Part shown: positions 1-7,931 of the stretch, one piece after another
Layout: the number at the start of each line of letters is the position of its first letter
Position numbering within the stretch: position 1 is the stretch's first letter
NCBI GenBank assembly: GCA_012271135.1
Contig: JAAXGZ010000019.1
Coordinates: 1 to 36,315 of the forward strand
From: Caldilineales bacterium
GTDB lineage: Bacteria; Chloroflexota; Anaerolineae; Caldilineales; Caldilineaceae
DNA: 36,315 bases
Reading direction: 5' to 3'
Position numbers and translations under genes: made by a program
Notes under the pieces: generated by a model
Seen by the model: the letters and a program-made list of their open reading frames with translations, nothing else
Databases searched by the model: none
What the model was told of the DNA's origin: nothing

Positions 1-23
1 ATCAACGAGATTGAAACAGTGCC
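1..23. repeat. Degenerate terminal repeat of the 140-bp MITE family
   Basis: These first 23 bases match the right terminal inverted repeat of the element at 29929-30068 at about 20 of 23 positions and end in the same GAAACAGTGCC. They abut a second, internally truncated copy that starts at base 24. The likely reading is the tail of one element whose body lies outside the window, or an inverted terminal piece of the next copy; the two cannot be told apart here. Confidence 0.6.
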
Positions 24-149
24 CGTTGAAAGCGGCTTATACGGACATATACGGCTTCCTTTCCCTTGAAGCCGGCCGACCACCAAGACCGTGCAAAAGG
101 AGCCGTTCATGTCCGCCTGAACGGTTTTCAACGAAAGTGAAACAGTGCC
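24..149. mobile_element. Truncated copy of the 140-bp MITE family
   Basis: Bases 24-149 match the reverse complement of the intact element at 29929-30068 nearly throughout: CGTTGAAAGCGGCTTATACG at the left, a shared block around GTGCAAAAGGAGCCGTTCA, and the full 24-bp right inverted repeat at 126-149. The first 16 or so bases of the left inverted repeat are missing or replaced by the sequence at 1-23. A short internal difference (TATACGGACATATACGG here, TATACGGACATACGG there) marks divergence. It holds no gene of its own. It supplies the first part of an open frame that runs into the Uma2 gene, so upstream start codons in this stretch should not be trusted. Confidence 0.75.
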
Positions 150-199
150 TCCTGTGCCACCAAGTGTTCAGGCACGCCTGCTACACTGCACTTGACGAG

Positions 200-1306
200 A
201 TGAAGGCCCGTGGATGGCAGTGGTTGCACAACATGAATGCGGACCTGGAAACCGAATTGTCCGTGCCTGCGCGGGACAACAGCTTGGCAACCACCCTTGA
301 GCCCGGCTCCGCAACGTCCCTGTCTCCCGTGGCGACACCCAACGGCGGCACGGCCTCCGACTCTTGGTGGGCCCGCATCAAGGCGCTCGACCACTACGAC
401 CCCGCCTATCCCTACGATCCCCGCCATATCTACGGGCCCGACTGGACGGACGACGACGCCTACGGCAAGGACGGCGTGCACTTCCTGGCCGGCAGCGCCC
501 ATGAGTTCACCCTCAACGGAAGCGTCGACGAGGCCCGGCGCCTGCTGGGAACCTACCGGGTCTTCCGGGAACGATGCCTGAAGCTGCCCGACCTGAACGT
601 GCCCAAGACCAACCGCTACGCCCGCAGCGGACAGGTCATCCCCGACGTCTTCATCCAGGCGCGTCCCCGTCCCGGAGACAACCAGCACGAAGTCCTCTAC
701 GACTTGGACAACCCCATCCTGTTCGTGCTGGAGGTACTGTCCAAGTCCACTTTCCACCACGACCTGGGGCCCAAGGTCGAGATCTACCGGGCCATGGGGG
801 TGCGGGAGTACTTTCTCTACGATCCGGAGCGGGTGTACCGCACAGGCAACGAACCCCGGCTGTGGGGCCTACGCCTGTCGGTCGAAGGCGCATACGAGAA
901 CATGGAACCAGTCCGCATGGCGGAGGGGCAACCCGTCTACCGCAGCGACACGCTGGGGGAATTCCGCATGCTGGACGAGGGCGGGGCCATCCACACCCTC
1001 CAGACCTGGGACGAGGAACGCGGCGACTGGCTGGACCCGGTACGGGCCAGGGACCTGGATGCCGACGAAGCCAAGCAGGAGGCGGTTCAGGAAGCGGTTC
1101 AGGGCACTGCACTGACCACCTCCCAGGCAAACTTCCTCTCCCAACTGAAACTGCGGGCTGCCCAGGGGGAACTGGCGTCTCATGTGCCGGATACCTTGGC
1201 CATGGCCTGGCGGAGAGCACAGTGGGTGCCCGACACCGCGGACGTCCTGAATGTTCTGATCGGCTCCAGCGACTGGTCGACGCTCATGCCGCCTGAGGAC
1301 GGGTAG
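200..1306 (+). CDS. Uma2 family (DUF820) restriction-endonuclease-fold protein
   Basis: A 368-residue protein whose residues 145-210 carry the Uma2/DUF820 core: IPDVFIQARP (Asp149), FVLEVLSKST (Glu178, Lys182), then GPKVEIYRAMGVREYFLYDP. This is the PD-(D/E)xK pattern of the family, which is found in large numbers in Cyanobacteria and Chloroflexi; its cellular role is not settled. The frame stays open upstream to base 11, but that part lies in a transposable-element remnant ending at 149, so I place the start at ATG 200; ATG 233 is also possible. No convincing ribosome site was seen. The N-terminal 50 residues and the Gln/Ala-rich tail (about residues 290-368) are outside the core. It stands alone, with no operon partner. 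Confidence 0.8.
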   Translation: MKARGWQWLHNMNADLETELSVPARDNSLATTLEPGSATSLSPVATPNGGTASDSWWARIKALDHYDPAYPYDPRHIYGPDWTDDDAYGKDGVHFLAGSAHEFTLNGSVDEARRLLGTYRVFRERCLKLPDLNVPKTNRYARSGQVIPDVFIQARPRPGDNQHEVLYDLDNPILFVLEVLSKSTFHHDLGPKVEIYRAMGVREYFLYDPERVYRTGNEPRLWGLRLSVEGAYENMEPVRMAEGQPVYRSDTLGEFRMLDEGGAIHTLQTWDEERGDWLDPVRARDLDADEAKQEAVQEAVQGTALTTSQANFLSQLKLRAAQGELASHVPDTLAMAWRRAQWVPDTADVLNVLIGSSDWSTLMPPEDG

Positions 1307-1641
1307 CACGCATCGAAGCGAAATTCCAGTGAACAGGACACATGACCGGCTGTCCGACCAAGTGCAGGATGTCCAAATACCTTGTCGGTTCCATTGATGT
1401 TGATCCGGAACCGGCAACGCTTCTGCAAGTCAATTTGGTCACATTCAATATTGGCTTCAGGCCATAGCCGACTCCGTCAAGTGCAAGAAGTAGCGCGCAC
1501 CAACCCCTATCTATCAGTTTCCGGACCAGCCGCCCTCGCTACTTGAACCGCCAGATTCAGCCCTCCTGCCGGTTGGTCCCCACGAGAATGACCCTGTACC
1601 GCAGGCATCGGACCCAACCGTGCCAAACAGTGTCGTGCCGA
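1307..1641. other. Intergenic region, no gene seen
   Basis: About 335 bases between the Uma2 stop and the promoter of the first binding-protein gene. Open frames here are short and resemble nothing I know. The second half (about 1560-1640) shows weak likeness to 3555-3600, upstream of the duplicated binding-protein gene, so the duplication may begin here. Confidence 0.5.
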
Positions 1642-1670
1642 TTGGGCCGGAAGTTCGCTTAAGGCACAAT
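1642..1670 (+). promoter_or_regulatory. Promoter of the first binding-protein gene (copy 1)
   Basis: TTGGGC (1642-1647), 17 bases, then CACAAT (1665-1670). The duplicated gene has TTGGGT-17-CACAAT at the same place (3602-3630), although the 17-base spacers differ. Preservation of both boxes and the spacing in two diverged copies supports a sigma-70-like promoter, despite a weak -10. The leader carries two small inverted repeats, as in copy 2. A GAGGAG ribosome site at 1735-1740 precedes ATG 1748. Confidence 0.55.
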
Positions 1671-1747
1671 ACGGGACCATTCCCCCGTGGCCGGGCCTTG
1701 CCCGACCCGAACTTTCCACTACACATGACCCGTTGAGGAGTCTGTCC

Positions 1748-3175
1748 ATGTCCGCACGCGCATTGTCCCGCCGCCACTTCCTGGCCCTGTCGGGCACGGC
1801 CGCCGCATCGGCCGTGATCGCGGCCTGTGTTGCACCCGAGGCCGCACCGGCCGCGGGCGAAGGCGAGCCCATGATGGAAACCGTTGAACTGAACCACTGG
1901 GGCTTCTCCGGTCCGGTCTGGGAAACGATTTGGGACGCCGTTCCCGACACCTACCCCAACCTGACCGTGAACCCGACCGAAATCGGCGACATCGTCTTCG
2001 GCGATCAGAAGTTCACCACCGCGGTCGCGGCCGGCACCGGTCCGGACACCGCCATGCAGAACCGCCACACGTTCCTGCAGTTCGCCGCCAAGGGCCTCTA
2101 CCAGGACGTGACCGACCGGTTCGATGCCTCCGACCTGAACCGGGACGACTACACGCCGGTGCAGCTCAACGAGACCGTGTGGGAAGGCAAGATGTACGGC
2201 CTGCCCTGGGGCACGGACGTTCGCTACCTCTACTGGAACAAGGATCACTTCGCCGAAGTGGGCCTGGATCCGGACCAGCCGCCAACCACCTGGGCGGAAC
2301 TCGAGGAGTACGCAGACAAGCTCAACATCCGCGACGGCGACGAGGTGGTGCGCTACGGCTTTGTGCCCTACCTCTACGGCAACTCCTGGATGTGGCTGTA
2401 CGGCTTTCTGGCCGGCGCTCCCTCCCTCAGCGACGACAAGCGCACCATCCTCTGCGACGATCAGCTCTGGATCGACACACTCCAGTGGATGGTGAACTTC
2501 TACGACAACTACGTGGGCGACTTCGAACTGGCCAACTCCTTCCAGCAGGGCATCCGGTCGGCCGGCCTGGGCCTGCCGTTTGTGGCGGGCAAGACCTCGA
2601 TGTCGGCCACGGGCGACTGGCACGTCCGCGATCTGCTGCGTTCGCCCGGCGTGGACTACGGAACGGCGCCGATGCCGATTCCGCCCGGCGGCATGAAGAG
2701 CACCTGGTCCTGCGGCTTCTCCATCGTCATGGCCCCCGGATCCGAGCATCCCGACGAAGCGTTTCAACTCATGCGCTGGTTCACGGGCACCCCCGGCTGG
2801 GAGGCGCTGGCTGCGGCCGACGTGGCCGAAACCAAGCGCACCTGGGAGCGGGAGCAGTTGGAAGGCGATCCGAAATTCTGGCCGCGCCTGGCCTGCTACC
2901 TGCCGGCCTTGGAAGCCATGGAGAAGAAGTACCTGCCCGAACTGGGCGAAATTGAGAATTCCACCTGGGCCCTGTCCCTGGACGCCCTGCGCAACTGGAC
3001 CCACGGTTGCGGCAGCGTCATGGGCGTGGCCGCCCTCCAGTACTGGGTGGAAATGGACAACGCAGCCCGCAACGCCCTCTCCAAGCAGATGACGCCGGAA
3101 GAGGCGATGCTCAACTGCAAGACCCTGGTGCAGGAAGCCACCGACCAGGCTTGGGAAGCCATCGACAACGCGTAA
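1748..3175 (+). CDS. ABC sugar-type solute-binding lipoprotein, copy 1
   Basis: A 475-residue extracellular solute-binding protein of family 1 (the maltose/sn-glycerol-phosphate cluster). The N-terminus has a Tat-like SRRHFLALSG stretch (residues 7-16) and a lipobox ending at Cys27 (VIAACVAP), so it is probably exported folded and lipid-anchored. The mature part has the usual features: GTGPDTAMQNRHTFLQFAAK, then KMYGLPWGTDVRYLYWNKDHF, then TTWAELEEYADKL. ATG 1748 is chosen over TTG 1733 because GAGGAG sits 7 bases before it and the signal peptide starts there. It is followed by a hairpin at 3194-3218 and a broken permease, so its membrane partners must come from the downstream copy of the operon (5233-7074). 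It is the same length as its paralogue at 3708-5135. The substrate cannot be told from sequence. Confidence 0.92.
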   Translation: MSARALSRRHFLALSGTAAASAVIAACVAPEAAPAAGEGEPMMETVELNHWGFSGPVWETIWDAVPDTYPNLTVNPTEIGDIVFGDQKFTTAVAAGTGPDTAMQNRHTFLQFAAKGLYQDVTDRFDASDLNRDDYTPVQLNETVWEGKMYGLPWGTDVRYLYWNKDHFAEVGLDPDQPPTTWAELEEYADKLNIRDGDEVVRYGFVPYLYGNSWMWLYGFLAGAPSLSDDKRTILCDDQLWIDTLQWMVNFYDNYVGDFELANSFQQGIRSAGLGLPFVAGKTSMSATGDWHVRDLLRSPGVDYGTAPMPIPPGGMKSTWSCGFSIVMAPGSEHPDEAFQLMRWFTGTPGWEALAAADVAETKRTWEREQLEGDPKFWPRLACYLPALEAMEKKYLPELGEIENSTWALSLDALRNWTHGCGSVMGVAALQYWVEMDNAARNALSKQMTPEEAMLNCKTLVQEATDQAWEAIDNA

Positions 3176-3193
3176 CGCCTGACGAATCCGGCG

Positions 3194-3218
3194 CGGGGGC
3201 GGCGCTCGTCCGCCCCCG
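3194..3218 (+). terminator. GC-rich hairpin after binding-protein copy 1
   Basis: CGGGGGCGG (3194-3202) and CCGCCCCCG (3210-3218) form a perfect 9-bp stem with a 7-base loop, 18 bases after the stop codon. No T-run follows, so it is more likely an mRNA-stabilising or partial-termination hairpin than a full terminator. Confidence 0.6.
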
Positions 3219-3269
3219 GCCGGGTCCGGTCGGCCGCAAGGAACCGGCACACCCGCAGGAGCCCCGTTC

Positions 3270-3533
3270 GTGGCCGCCACCACTCCCGGCCTGTCCACTC
3301 CGACGGCCCGCGGCTTCTGGAAGTCCCTGAGGGGACGGAAAGCACTTTCGTTCTACCTTTTCATCGCGCCCTGGACCCTGGGGTTCCTGGCCTTCATCCT
3401 GGGGCCAATTGTGGCCTCGCTGGCGCTGCGCTTCACCCGGTACGACATCATCCTTCCCTCATCCTTCCCGCCAAGTGGATGGGACTGGAAAACTTCCGGG
3501 ATCTGATTGCCGATCCCCTCCTCAGGGAGATGC
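3270..3533 (+). pseudogene. Truncated, frameshifted MalF-like permease (duplication scar)
   Basis: The first 200 bases are close to identical to the start of the intact permease at 5233, including the GTG start (here with AGGAG upstream) and the first membrane segment (SFYLFIAPWTLGFLAFILGP). A repeat of about 11 bases around CTCATCCTTCC at 3450-3472 shifts the frame after RYDIILP, giving a stop at 3504-3506. Nucleotide homology continues to about 3520, where the next 18 or so bases (CTCAGGGAGATGCGGAA) are the reverse complement of the matching piece of the intact gene; homology then ends. A functional permease cannot be made from this. It marks the junction of the tandem duplication. Confidence 0.88.
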
Positions 3534-3601
3534 GGAAGTGGGGAGAGCATCGATTATGGAGCGGGTCCGATCCCGGCGGTGCCATCCCGCCGGTTGTCCG
3601 G

Positions 3602-3630
3602 TTGGGTCCATGACTTCAACATGGCACAAT
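3602..3630 (+). promoter_or_regulatory. Promoter of binding-protein copy 2
   Basis: TTGGGT (3602-3607), 17 bases, CACAAT (3625-3630), matching the arrangement ahead of copy 1 at 1642-1670. Directly downstream are two inverted repeats in the leader: ACGGGG/CCCCGT (3631-3636 and 3642-3647, loop 5) and GTCGGG/CCCGAC (3649-3654 and 3660-3665, loop 5). Copy 1 has looser forms of both. They could be an operator or leader hairpins. Confidence 0.55.
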
Positions 3631-3707
3631 ACGGGGCACTCCCCCGTGGTCGGGCCGCACCCGACCCGAACCTTGTACAGCCCATGACCCTATTGAGGAG
3701 TCTGGCC

Positions 3708-5135
3708 ATGTCCACACGCGCGTTGTCCCGTCGCAATTTCCTGGCCCTGTCCGGCACGGCCGCGGCCTCCCTGGTCGCCGCCGCCTGCGTCGCGCCCGAG
3801 GCCGCTCCGGCGGCCGGCGAGGGCGAGCCCATGATGGAGACCATCGAACTGAACCACTGGGGTTTCTCCGGCCCGATCTGGGAATCCATTTGGGAAGCCA
3901 TTCCAGATACCTACCCCAACATGAAGGTTAATCCGACCGAAATCGGAGATATCGTATTCGGCGATCAAAAATACCTCACAGCAGTTGCGGCTGGCACTGG
4001 GCCAGACACAGCCCTGCAGGGCCGCCACACGTTTCTGCAGTTCGCAGCCAAAGGTCTGTACCAGGACATCACCGAAACCTTTGATGTTTCAGACCTGAAC
4101 CAAGACGACTTTGCGCCGGTACAATTCGACGAGACTGTGTGGGAAGGGAAGATCTACGGTCTGCCCTGGGACACAGATGTCCGCTTCCTCTATTGGAACC
4201 GTGACCACTTTGCGGAGGTAGGTCTGGACCCCGATCAGCCACCGACCACATGGGCGGAACTTGAGGAATACACGGACAAGCTGAATATCCGCGATGGAGA
4301 TGAGGTGGTTCGCTACGGCTTTGTACCTTACCTCTATGGCAACTCCTGGATGTGGTTGTGGGCTTTTCAGGCCGGCGCTCCCTCCCTCAGTGATGACAAA
4401 CGCACGGTTCTGTGCGACGACCAGATTTGGATTGACACGCTTCAGTGGTTGGTCGACTTCTACGACAACTATGTAGGCGACTTCGAGTCGGCCAACTCCT
4501 TCCAGCAGGGCGTTCAGTCTGCTGGTCTGGGTTTACCTTTTGTAGCCGGAAAGACGTCAATGTCAGCGACGGGCAGCTGGCACGTCGGCGATCTGCTGCG
4601 CTCACCGGGTGTGGACTACGGGACAGCACCAGCGCCAATTCCAGCTGGCGGTATAAAAAGCACTTGGTCATGCGGATTCTCCATCATCATGGCTCCTGGA
4701 TCCGAGCATCCCGAGGAAGCCTTCCAAGTCATGCGTTGGTTCACCGGCACTCCGGGCTGGGATGCCTTGGCCACAGCTGATGTAGCTGAAGCCAAGCGCA
4801 CCTGGGAACGGGAGCAGTTGGAAGGCGATCCGAAATTCTGGCCACGGCTTGCTTGCTACCTACCAGCACTCGAGCATTTGGAAAAAACCTACCTACCTGA
4901 ACTGGGCGAAATTGAGAATTCCACCTGGACCCTGTCCCTGGACGCCCTGCGCAACTGGACCCACGGCTGTGGCAGCGTGATGGGCCTGGCCGCCCTCCAG
5001 TACTGGGTGGAAATGGACAATGCCGCCCGCAACGCCCTCTCCAAGAAGATGACGCCGGAAGAGGCGATGCTCAACTGCAAGACCCTGGTGCAGGAAGCCA
5101 CCGACCAGGCTTGGGAAGCGATCGACAACGCGTAA
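3708..5135 (+). CDS. ABC sugar-type solute-binding lipoprotein, copy 2
   Basis: A 475-residue paralogue of the protein at 1748-3175, with the same Tat-like SRRNFLALSG start, lipobox Cys27 (VAAACVAP) and family-1 binding-protein body. ATG 3708 follows GAGGAG at 3695-3700 at the same distance as in copy 1; the frame is open further up, but that part is leader sequence. Substitutions such as DRFDAS to ETFDVS and WGTDVRYLYWNK to WDTDVRFLYWNR lie mainly in the middle, where codon choice is also more A/T-rich. The last 240 bases differ from copy 1 at only about nine positions by my count. This uneven divergence suggests recombination between the copies. It heads the operon with the intact permeases at 5233 and 6184 and the oxygenase at 7133, so it is probably the main receptor of this importer. 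Confidence 0.93.
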   Translation: MSTRALSRRNFLALSGTAAASLVAAACVAPEAAPAAGEGEPMMETIELNHWGFSGPIWESIWEAIPDTYPNMKVNPTEIGDIVFGDQKYLTAVAAGTGPDTALQGRHTFLQFAAKGLYQDITETFDVSDLNQDDFAPVQFDETVWEGKIYGLPWDTDVRFLYWNRDHFAEVGLDPDQPPTTWAELEEYTDKLNIRDGDEVVRYGFVPYLYGNSWMWLWAFQAGAPSLSDDKRTVLCDDQIWIDTLQWLVDFYDNYVGDFESANSFQQGVQSAGLGLPFVAGKTSMSATGSWHVGDLLRSPGVDYGTAPAPIPAGGIKSTWSCGFSIIMAPGSEHPEEAFQVMRWFTGTPGWDALATADVAEAKRTWEREQLEGDPKFWPRLACYLPALEHLEKTYLPELGEIENSTWTLSLDALRNWTHGCGSVMGLAALQYWVEMDNAARNALSKKMTPEEAMLNCKTLVQEATDQAWEAIDNA

Positions 5136-5153
5136 TGCAACATAGGCTCGACA

Positions 5154-5178
5154 CAGGGGCAATCGCCGGTTGCCCCTG
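5154..5178 (+). terminator. Hairpin after binding-protein copy 2
   Basis: CAGGGGCAA (5154-5162) and TTGCCCCTG (5170-5178) form a perfect 9-bp stem with a 7-base loop, 18 bases after the stop codon. The distance and stem length equal those after copy 1, but the sequence is different, so the structure rather than the sequence has been kept. No T-run follows. Confidence 0.6.
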
Positions 5179-5232
5179 CGCCGGGGCCGGGTTCGGCCGC
5201 AAGTTGCCGGCCTCTTCATAGGAACCCTGTCC

Positions 5233-6174
5233 GTGGCTGCAACCACCCCCGCCCTGTCCACTCCGACGGCCCGCGGCTTCTGGAAGTCACTGCGGGGACG
5301 GGAAGCACTTTCCTTCTACCTCTTCATCGCGCCCTGGACCCTGGGGTTCCTGGCCTTCATCCTGGGGCCAATTGTGGCCTCGCTGGCACTGGGCTTCACC
5401 CGGTACGACATCATCCTGCCCGCCAAGTGGGTGGGACTGGAAAACTTCCGGGATCTGATTGCCGATCCCCTCTTCCGCATCTCCCTGGGGAACACGGTCT
5501 ACATCGTGCTGATGGCCGTGCCGCTGGGCATGGTGGTCTCCTTCCTGATTGCGCTGCTGCTCAACCAGAAGGTCAGGGGCATGGCGGCCTACCGGACCGG
5601 CTACTTCATCCCCTCGATCGTGCCCGCGGTGGCCTCCGCCGCCCTCTGGCTCTACCTGCTGCAGCCCCAATGGGGCCTGGTCAACGGCTTCCTTGACCTG
5701 TTCGGCATCAAGGGCCCCACTTGGCTGGCCTCCACCACCTGGTCCAAACCGTCCATCATCATGCTCATGGTCTGGGCCTCGGGCGGCACGATGATCATCT
5801 ACCTGGCCGGCCTGCAGGACATTCCGGACACCCTCTACGAAGCGGCCTCCATCGACGGCGCCTCCTGGCTGCGCCGACTGGTGCACGTGACCATCCCGCT
5901 GATGACGCCGACCATCTTCTTCACGCTGGTGATGGGCATCATCGGCACGTTCCAGGTCTTTTCCGTGGTCTTTGTCCTGACCGACGGCATGGGCGGCCCC
6001 CTCAACTCCACGCTTGTCTACCTAATCTACGTGTACCGGAACGCCTTTGTCTTCTTCCGGATGGGCTATGCCTCGGCCCTATCCTTGATCCTGTTCCTGA
6101 TCATCCTGGTGCTGACCCTTGCCAATGTGCGCCTGGCCGGTAGATGGGTCTACTCCGAAGTGGAAATGGAATAG
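5233..6174 (+). CDS. Carbohydrate-type ABC permease, MalF/UgpA-like
   Basis: A 313-residue inner-membrane permease of the binding-protein-dependent transport family. The first membrane helix is YLFIAPWTLGFLAFILGPIV, with about five more, and the cytoplasmic EAA loop reads EAASIDGASWLRRLVHVTIP, the contact site for the ATPase. The start is taken as GTG 5233, because the broken duplicate at 3270 starts at the same GTG; an upstream TTG at 5170 lies inside the hairpin and is rejected. It is followed after 9 bases by its MalG-like partner. No ATPase gene is in the operon, as is common for this transporter class, where a shared MsmK/UgpC-like ATPase is encoded elsewhere. Confidence 0.92.
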   Translation: MAATTPALSTPTARGFWKSLRGREALSFYLFIAPWTLGFLAFILGPIVASLALGFTRYDIILPAKWVGLENFRDLIADPLFRISLGNTVYIVLMAVPLGMVVSFLIALLLNQKVRGMAAYRTGYFIPSIVPAVASAALWLYLLQPQWGLVNGFLDLFGIKGPTWLASTTWSKPSIIMLMVWASGGTMIIYLAGLQDIPDTLYEAASIDGASWLRRLVHVTIPLMTPTIFFTLVMGIIGTFQVFSVVFVLTDGMGGPLNSTLVYLIYVYRNAFVFFRMGYASALSLILFLIILVLTLANVRLAGRWVYSEVEME

Positions 6175-6183
6175 TTCGGAACC

Positions 6184-7074
6184 ATGGCCACCAACACCCG
6201 GGTCCAACCGGCCCCCGCCGTAGCAGCGGCGCAGCCGCGGCCGCTGCGCGGGCGGTCCGGCTTCATGGCCGTCTTCCGGCACGTGATCCTTCTGCCGGGC
6301 GTGGTCTTCTTCGTGATCCCGCTGGTCTTCATGGTATCCACGTCGCTCAAGGCCCTGCGGCAGATCGCATTGTTCCCGCCCGAGTTGATTCCGAATCCGG
6401 TCCTATGGGCGAACTATCCCGAGGTCTTCCACTACGCGCCGATGCACCTCTACTTCGTCAACACCCTCTTTTTGGTGCTGCCGGCGATCTTCGGTGCAGT
6501 CTTCACCTCCTCACTGGCAGCCTACGCCTTCGCCCGGCTGCGGGCGCCCGGCAAGAACGCCATCTTCATCATCCTGCTCTCCACGATGATGGTGCCGGCC
6601 TTCGTCACGATGATCCCGACCTACATCCTCTTCGCCAAGCTGCGCTGGGTGGGAGGCTTCAAGCCGCTCGTGATCCCCTACCTGATGGGCAGCGCCTTCT
6701 TCGTCTTCCTACTGCGCCAGTTCTTCCTGACCATTCCCCGCGAACTGGAGGACGCGGCGTTCATTGACGGCTCCAGCCGTCTGCGCACCTTCACCGGCAT
6801 CGTTTTGCCCCTGGCCAAGCCGGTACTGGCCACGGTGACCATCTTCGCCTTCATGGCCAGCTGGAACGAGTACATGGGGCCTCTCATCTACCTCAGCAAC
6901 AAGAAGCAGTACGTGCTGTCGCTGGGCTTGCAAGTGTTTACGGATGCCTACGGAGGGGAGTGGGGCCTGTTGATGGCTGCCTCCACAATGATGGTGGCTC
7001 CCGTGATCCTGCTGTTCTTCTTCGCCCAGAAACACTTTGTGACCGGCATCACGATGAGCGGCCTCAAGGGCTGA
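6184..7074 (+). CDS. Carbohydrate-type ABC permease, MalG/UgpE-like
   Basis: A 296-residue inner-membrane permease, second half of the pore with the product of 5233-6174. After a cytoplasmic N-terminus of about 30 residues come six predicted membrane segments (first: HVILLPGVVFFVIPLVFMVS). The EAA loop is EDAAFIDGSSRLRTFTGIVL, and the C-terminus HFVTGITMSGLKG is typical of the MalG side. ATG 6184 follows the previous stop by 9 bases, so translation is probably coupled. It lies between its partner permease and the PhyH oxygenase. Confidence 0.93.
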   Translation: MATNTRVQPAPAVAAAQPRPLRGRSGFMAVFRHVILLPGVVFFVIPLVFMVSTSLKALRQIALFPPELIPNPVLWANYPEVFHYAPMHLYFVNTLFLVLPAIFGAVFTSSLAAYAFARLRAPGKNAIFIILLSTMMVPAFVTMIPTYILFAKLRWVGGFKPLVIPYLMGSAFFVFLLRQFFLTIPRELEDAAFIDGSSRLRTFTGIVLPLAKPVLATVTIFAFMASWNEYMGPLIYLSNKKQYVLSLGLQVFTDAYGGEWGLLMAASTMMVAPVILLFFFAQKHFVTGITMSGLKG

Positions 7075-7132
7075 AACGATTCCGGCCGCTGCATCCGACC
7101 AACCCGACCCGAACCATCGAATCCAGACCCTC

Positions 7133-7930
7133 ATGAGCAACCGCCACGCAATCTACATCGCCGACGGCTTCCAGCTGGAACCCGGCCCGGTACTGTCGGC
7201 GGACATTGTTGCCGCGGCCGTGCAGGGCATGGATCAAATCAGGGAAGGCCACTACGACACCGGCGAGGCGCCGGAGGAGTCCCAGTGGAAGCCCGGTGAC
7301 GATCCCAACGTCTTGTGCAAGATCGAGATGCCGCAGACGGCCTCGCAGGGCATCCGGGCGCTGGTGTCCGACTCCGGTCTGGGAGCCCATGTGGCCGAAG
7401 TCACGGGTTCGGAAGCGGTCCAGGTCTGGTGGACGCAACTTCTCTACAAGCCGTCCGCGACCGCCACCTCCGCCCCGGTGATCGGCTGGCATCAGGATCG
7501 CTACTTCTGGCGCATCTGGTCCAACGAATCCAACCTCTTCACAGCCTGGGTGGCCCTCTCCGACGTGGACGAGGAGTCCGGTCCGATGCAGTTCGTGCGC
7601 GGGTCCCACCACTGGGGCTTTACCGGCGAAGGCACGTTCCAGGCCACGGACTTCGAAGCCACAAAGGACATGATCACCGTGCCGGCAGGCCAGCGGTGGG
7701 AGGAGGTCTCGGCCCTGCTGCCGCCTGGTGGGGTCAGCACCCATCACCATCTGGTGTTCCACGGCTCGGGACCCAACCAATCCGGCCGGCCGCGCCGCAG
7801 CCTGGCCATCCACATGCGCAGCGAGGGTTCCCGTCCCGCCGACGGTGGCCGCGAGGGGCTGGCCCGCCACATCGACAACCTGGACATCTGCCCCGTCATC
7901 CACGGGGATTCGGCCCTGTTCAGGGACTGA
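7133..7930 (+). CDS. Phytanoyl-CoA dioxygenase (PhyH) family protein
   Basis: A 265-residue Fe(II)/2-oxoglutarate oxygenase of the PhyH family. The metal ligands can be read as His120 and Asp122 (GWHQDRYFW) and a distal His210 (HHLVFHGSGPNQSG), with Arg221 or Arg222 (RPRRSLAIH) as the likely 2-oxoglutarate ligand. SGPMQFVRGSHHWG is the usual double-stranded-helix segment. Members hydroxylate lipids, ectoine, small amines and other substrates, so the reaction is not fixed by sequence. It starts 58 bases after the second permease and ends in a strong hairpin, so it reads as the last gene of the import operon; a role in oxidising the imported compound is inference. Confidence 0.88.
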   Translation: MSNRHAIYIADGFQLEPGPVLSADIVAAAVQGMDQIREGHYDTGEAPEESQWKPGDDPNVLCKIEMPQTASQGIRALVSDSGLGAHVAEVTGSEAVQVWWTQLLYKPSATATSAPVIGWHQDRYFWRIWSNESNLFTAWVALSDVDEESGPMQFVRGSHHWGFTGEGTFQATDFEATKDMITVPAGQRWEEVSALLPPGGVSTHHHLVFHGSGPNQSGRPRRSLAIHMRSEGSRPADGGREGLARHIDNLDICPVIHGDSALFRD

Positions 7931-7931
7931 C

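Noticed and set aside
11..199. N-terminal extension of the Uma2 protein
   Set aside because: The sequence is transposon remnant, and its frame is open by chance.
1514..3298. Long minus-strand open frame opposite the first binding protein
   Set aside because: It is a shadow of a GC-rich gene, with His/Gly/Val-rich composition and no family features.
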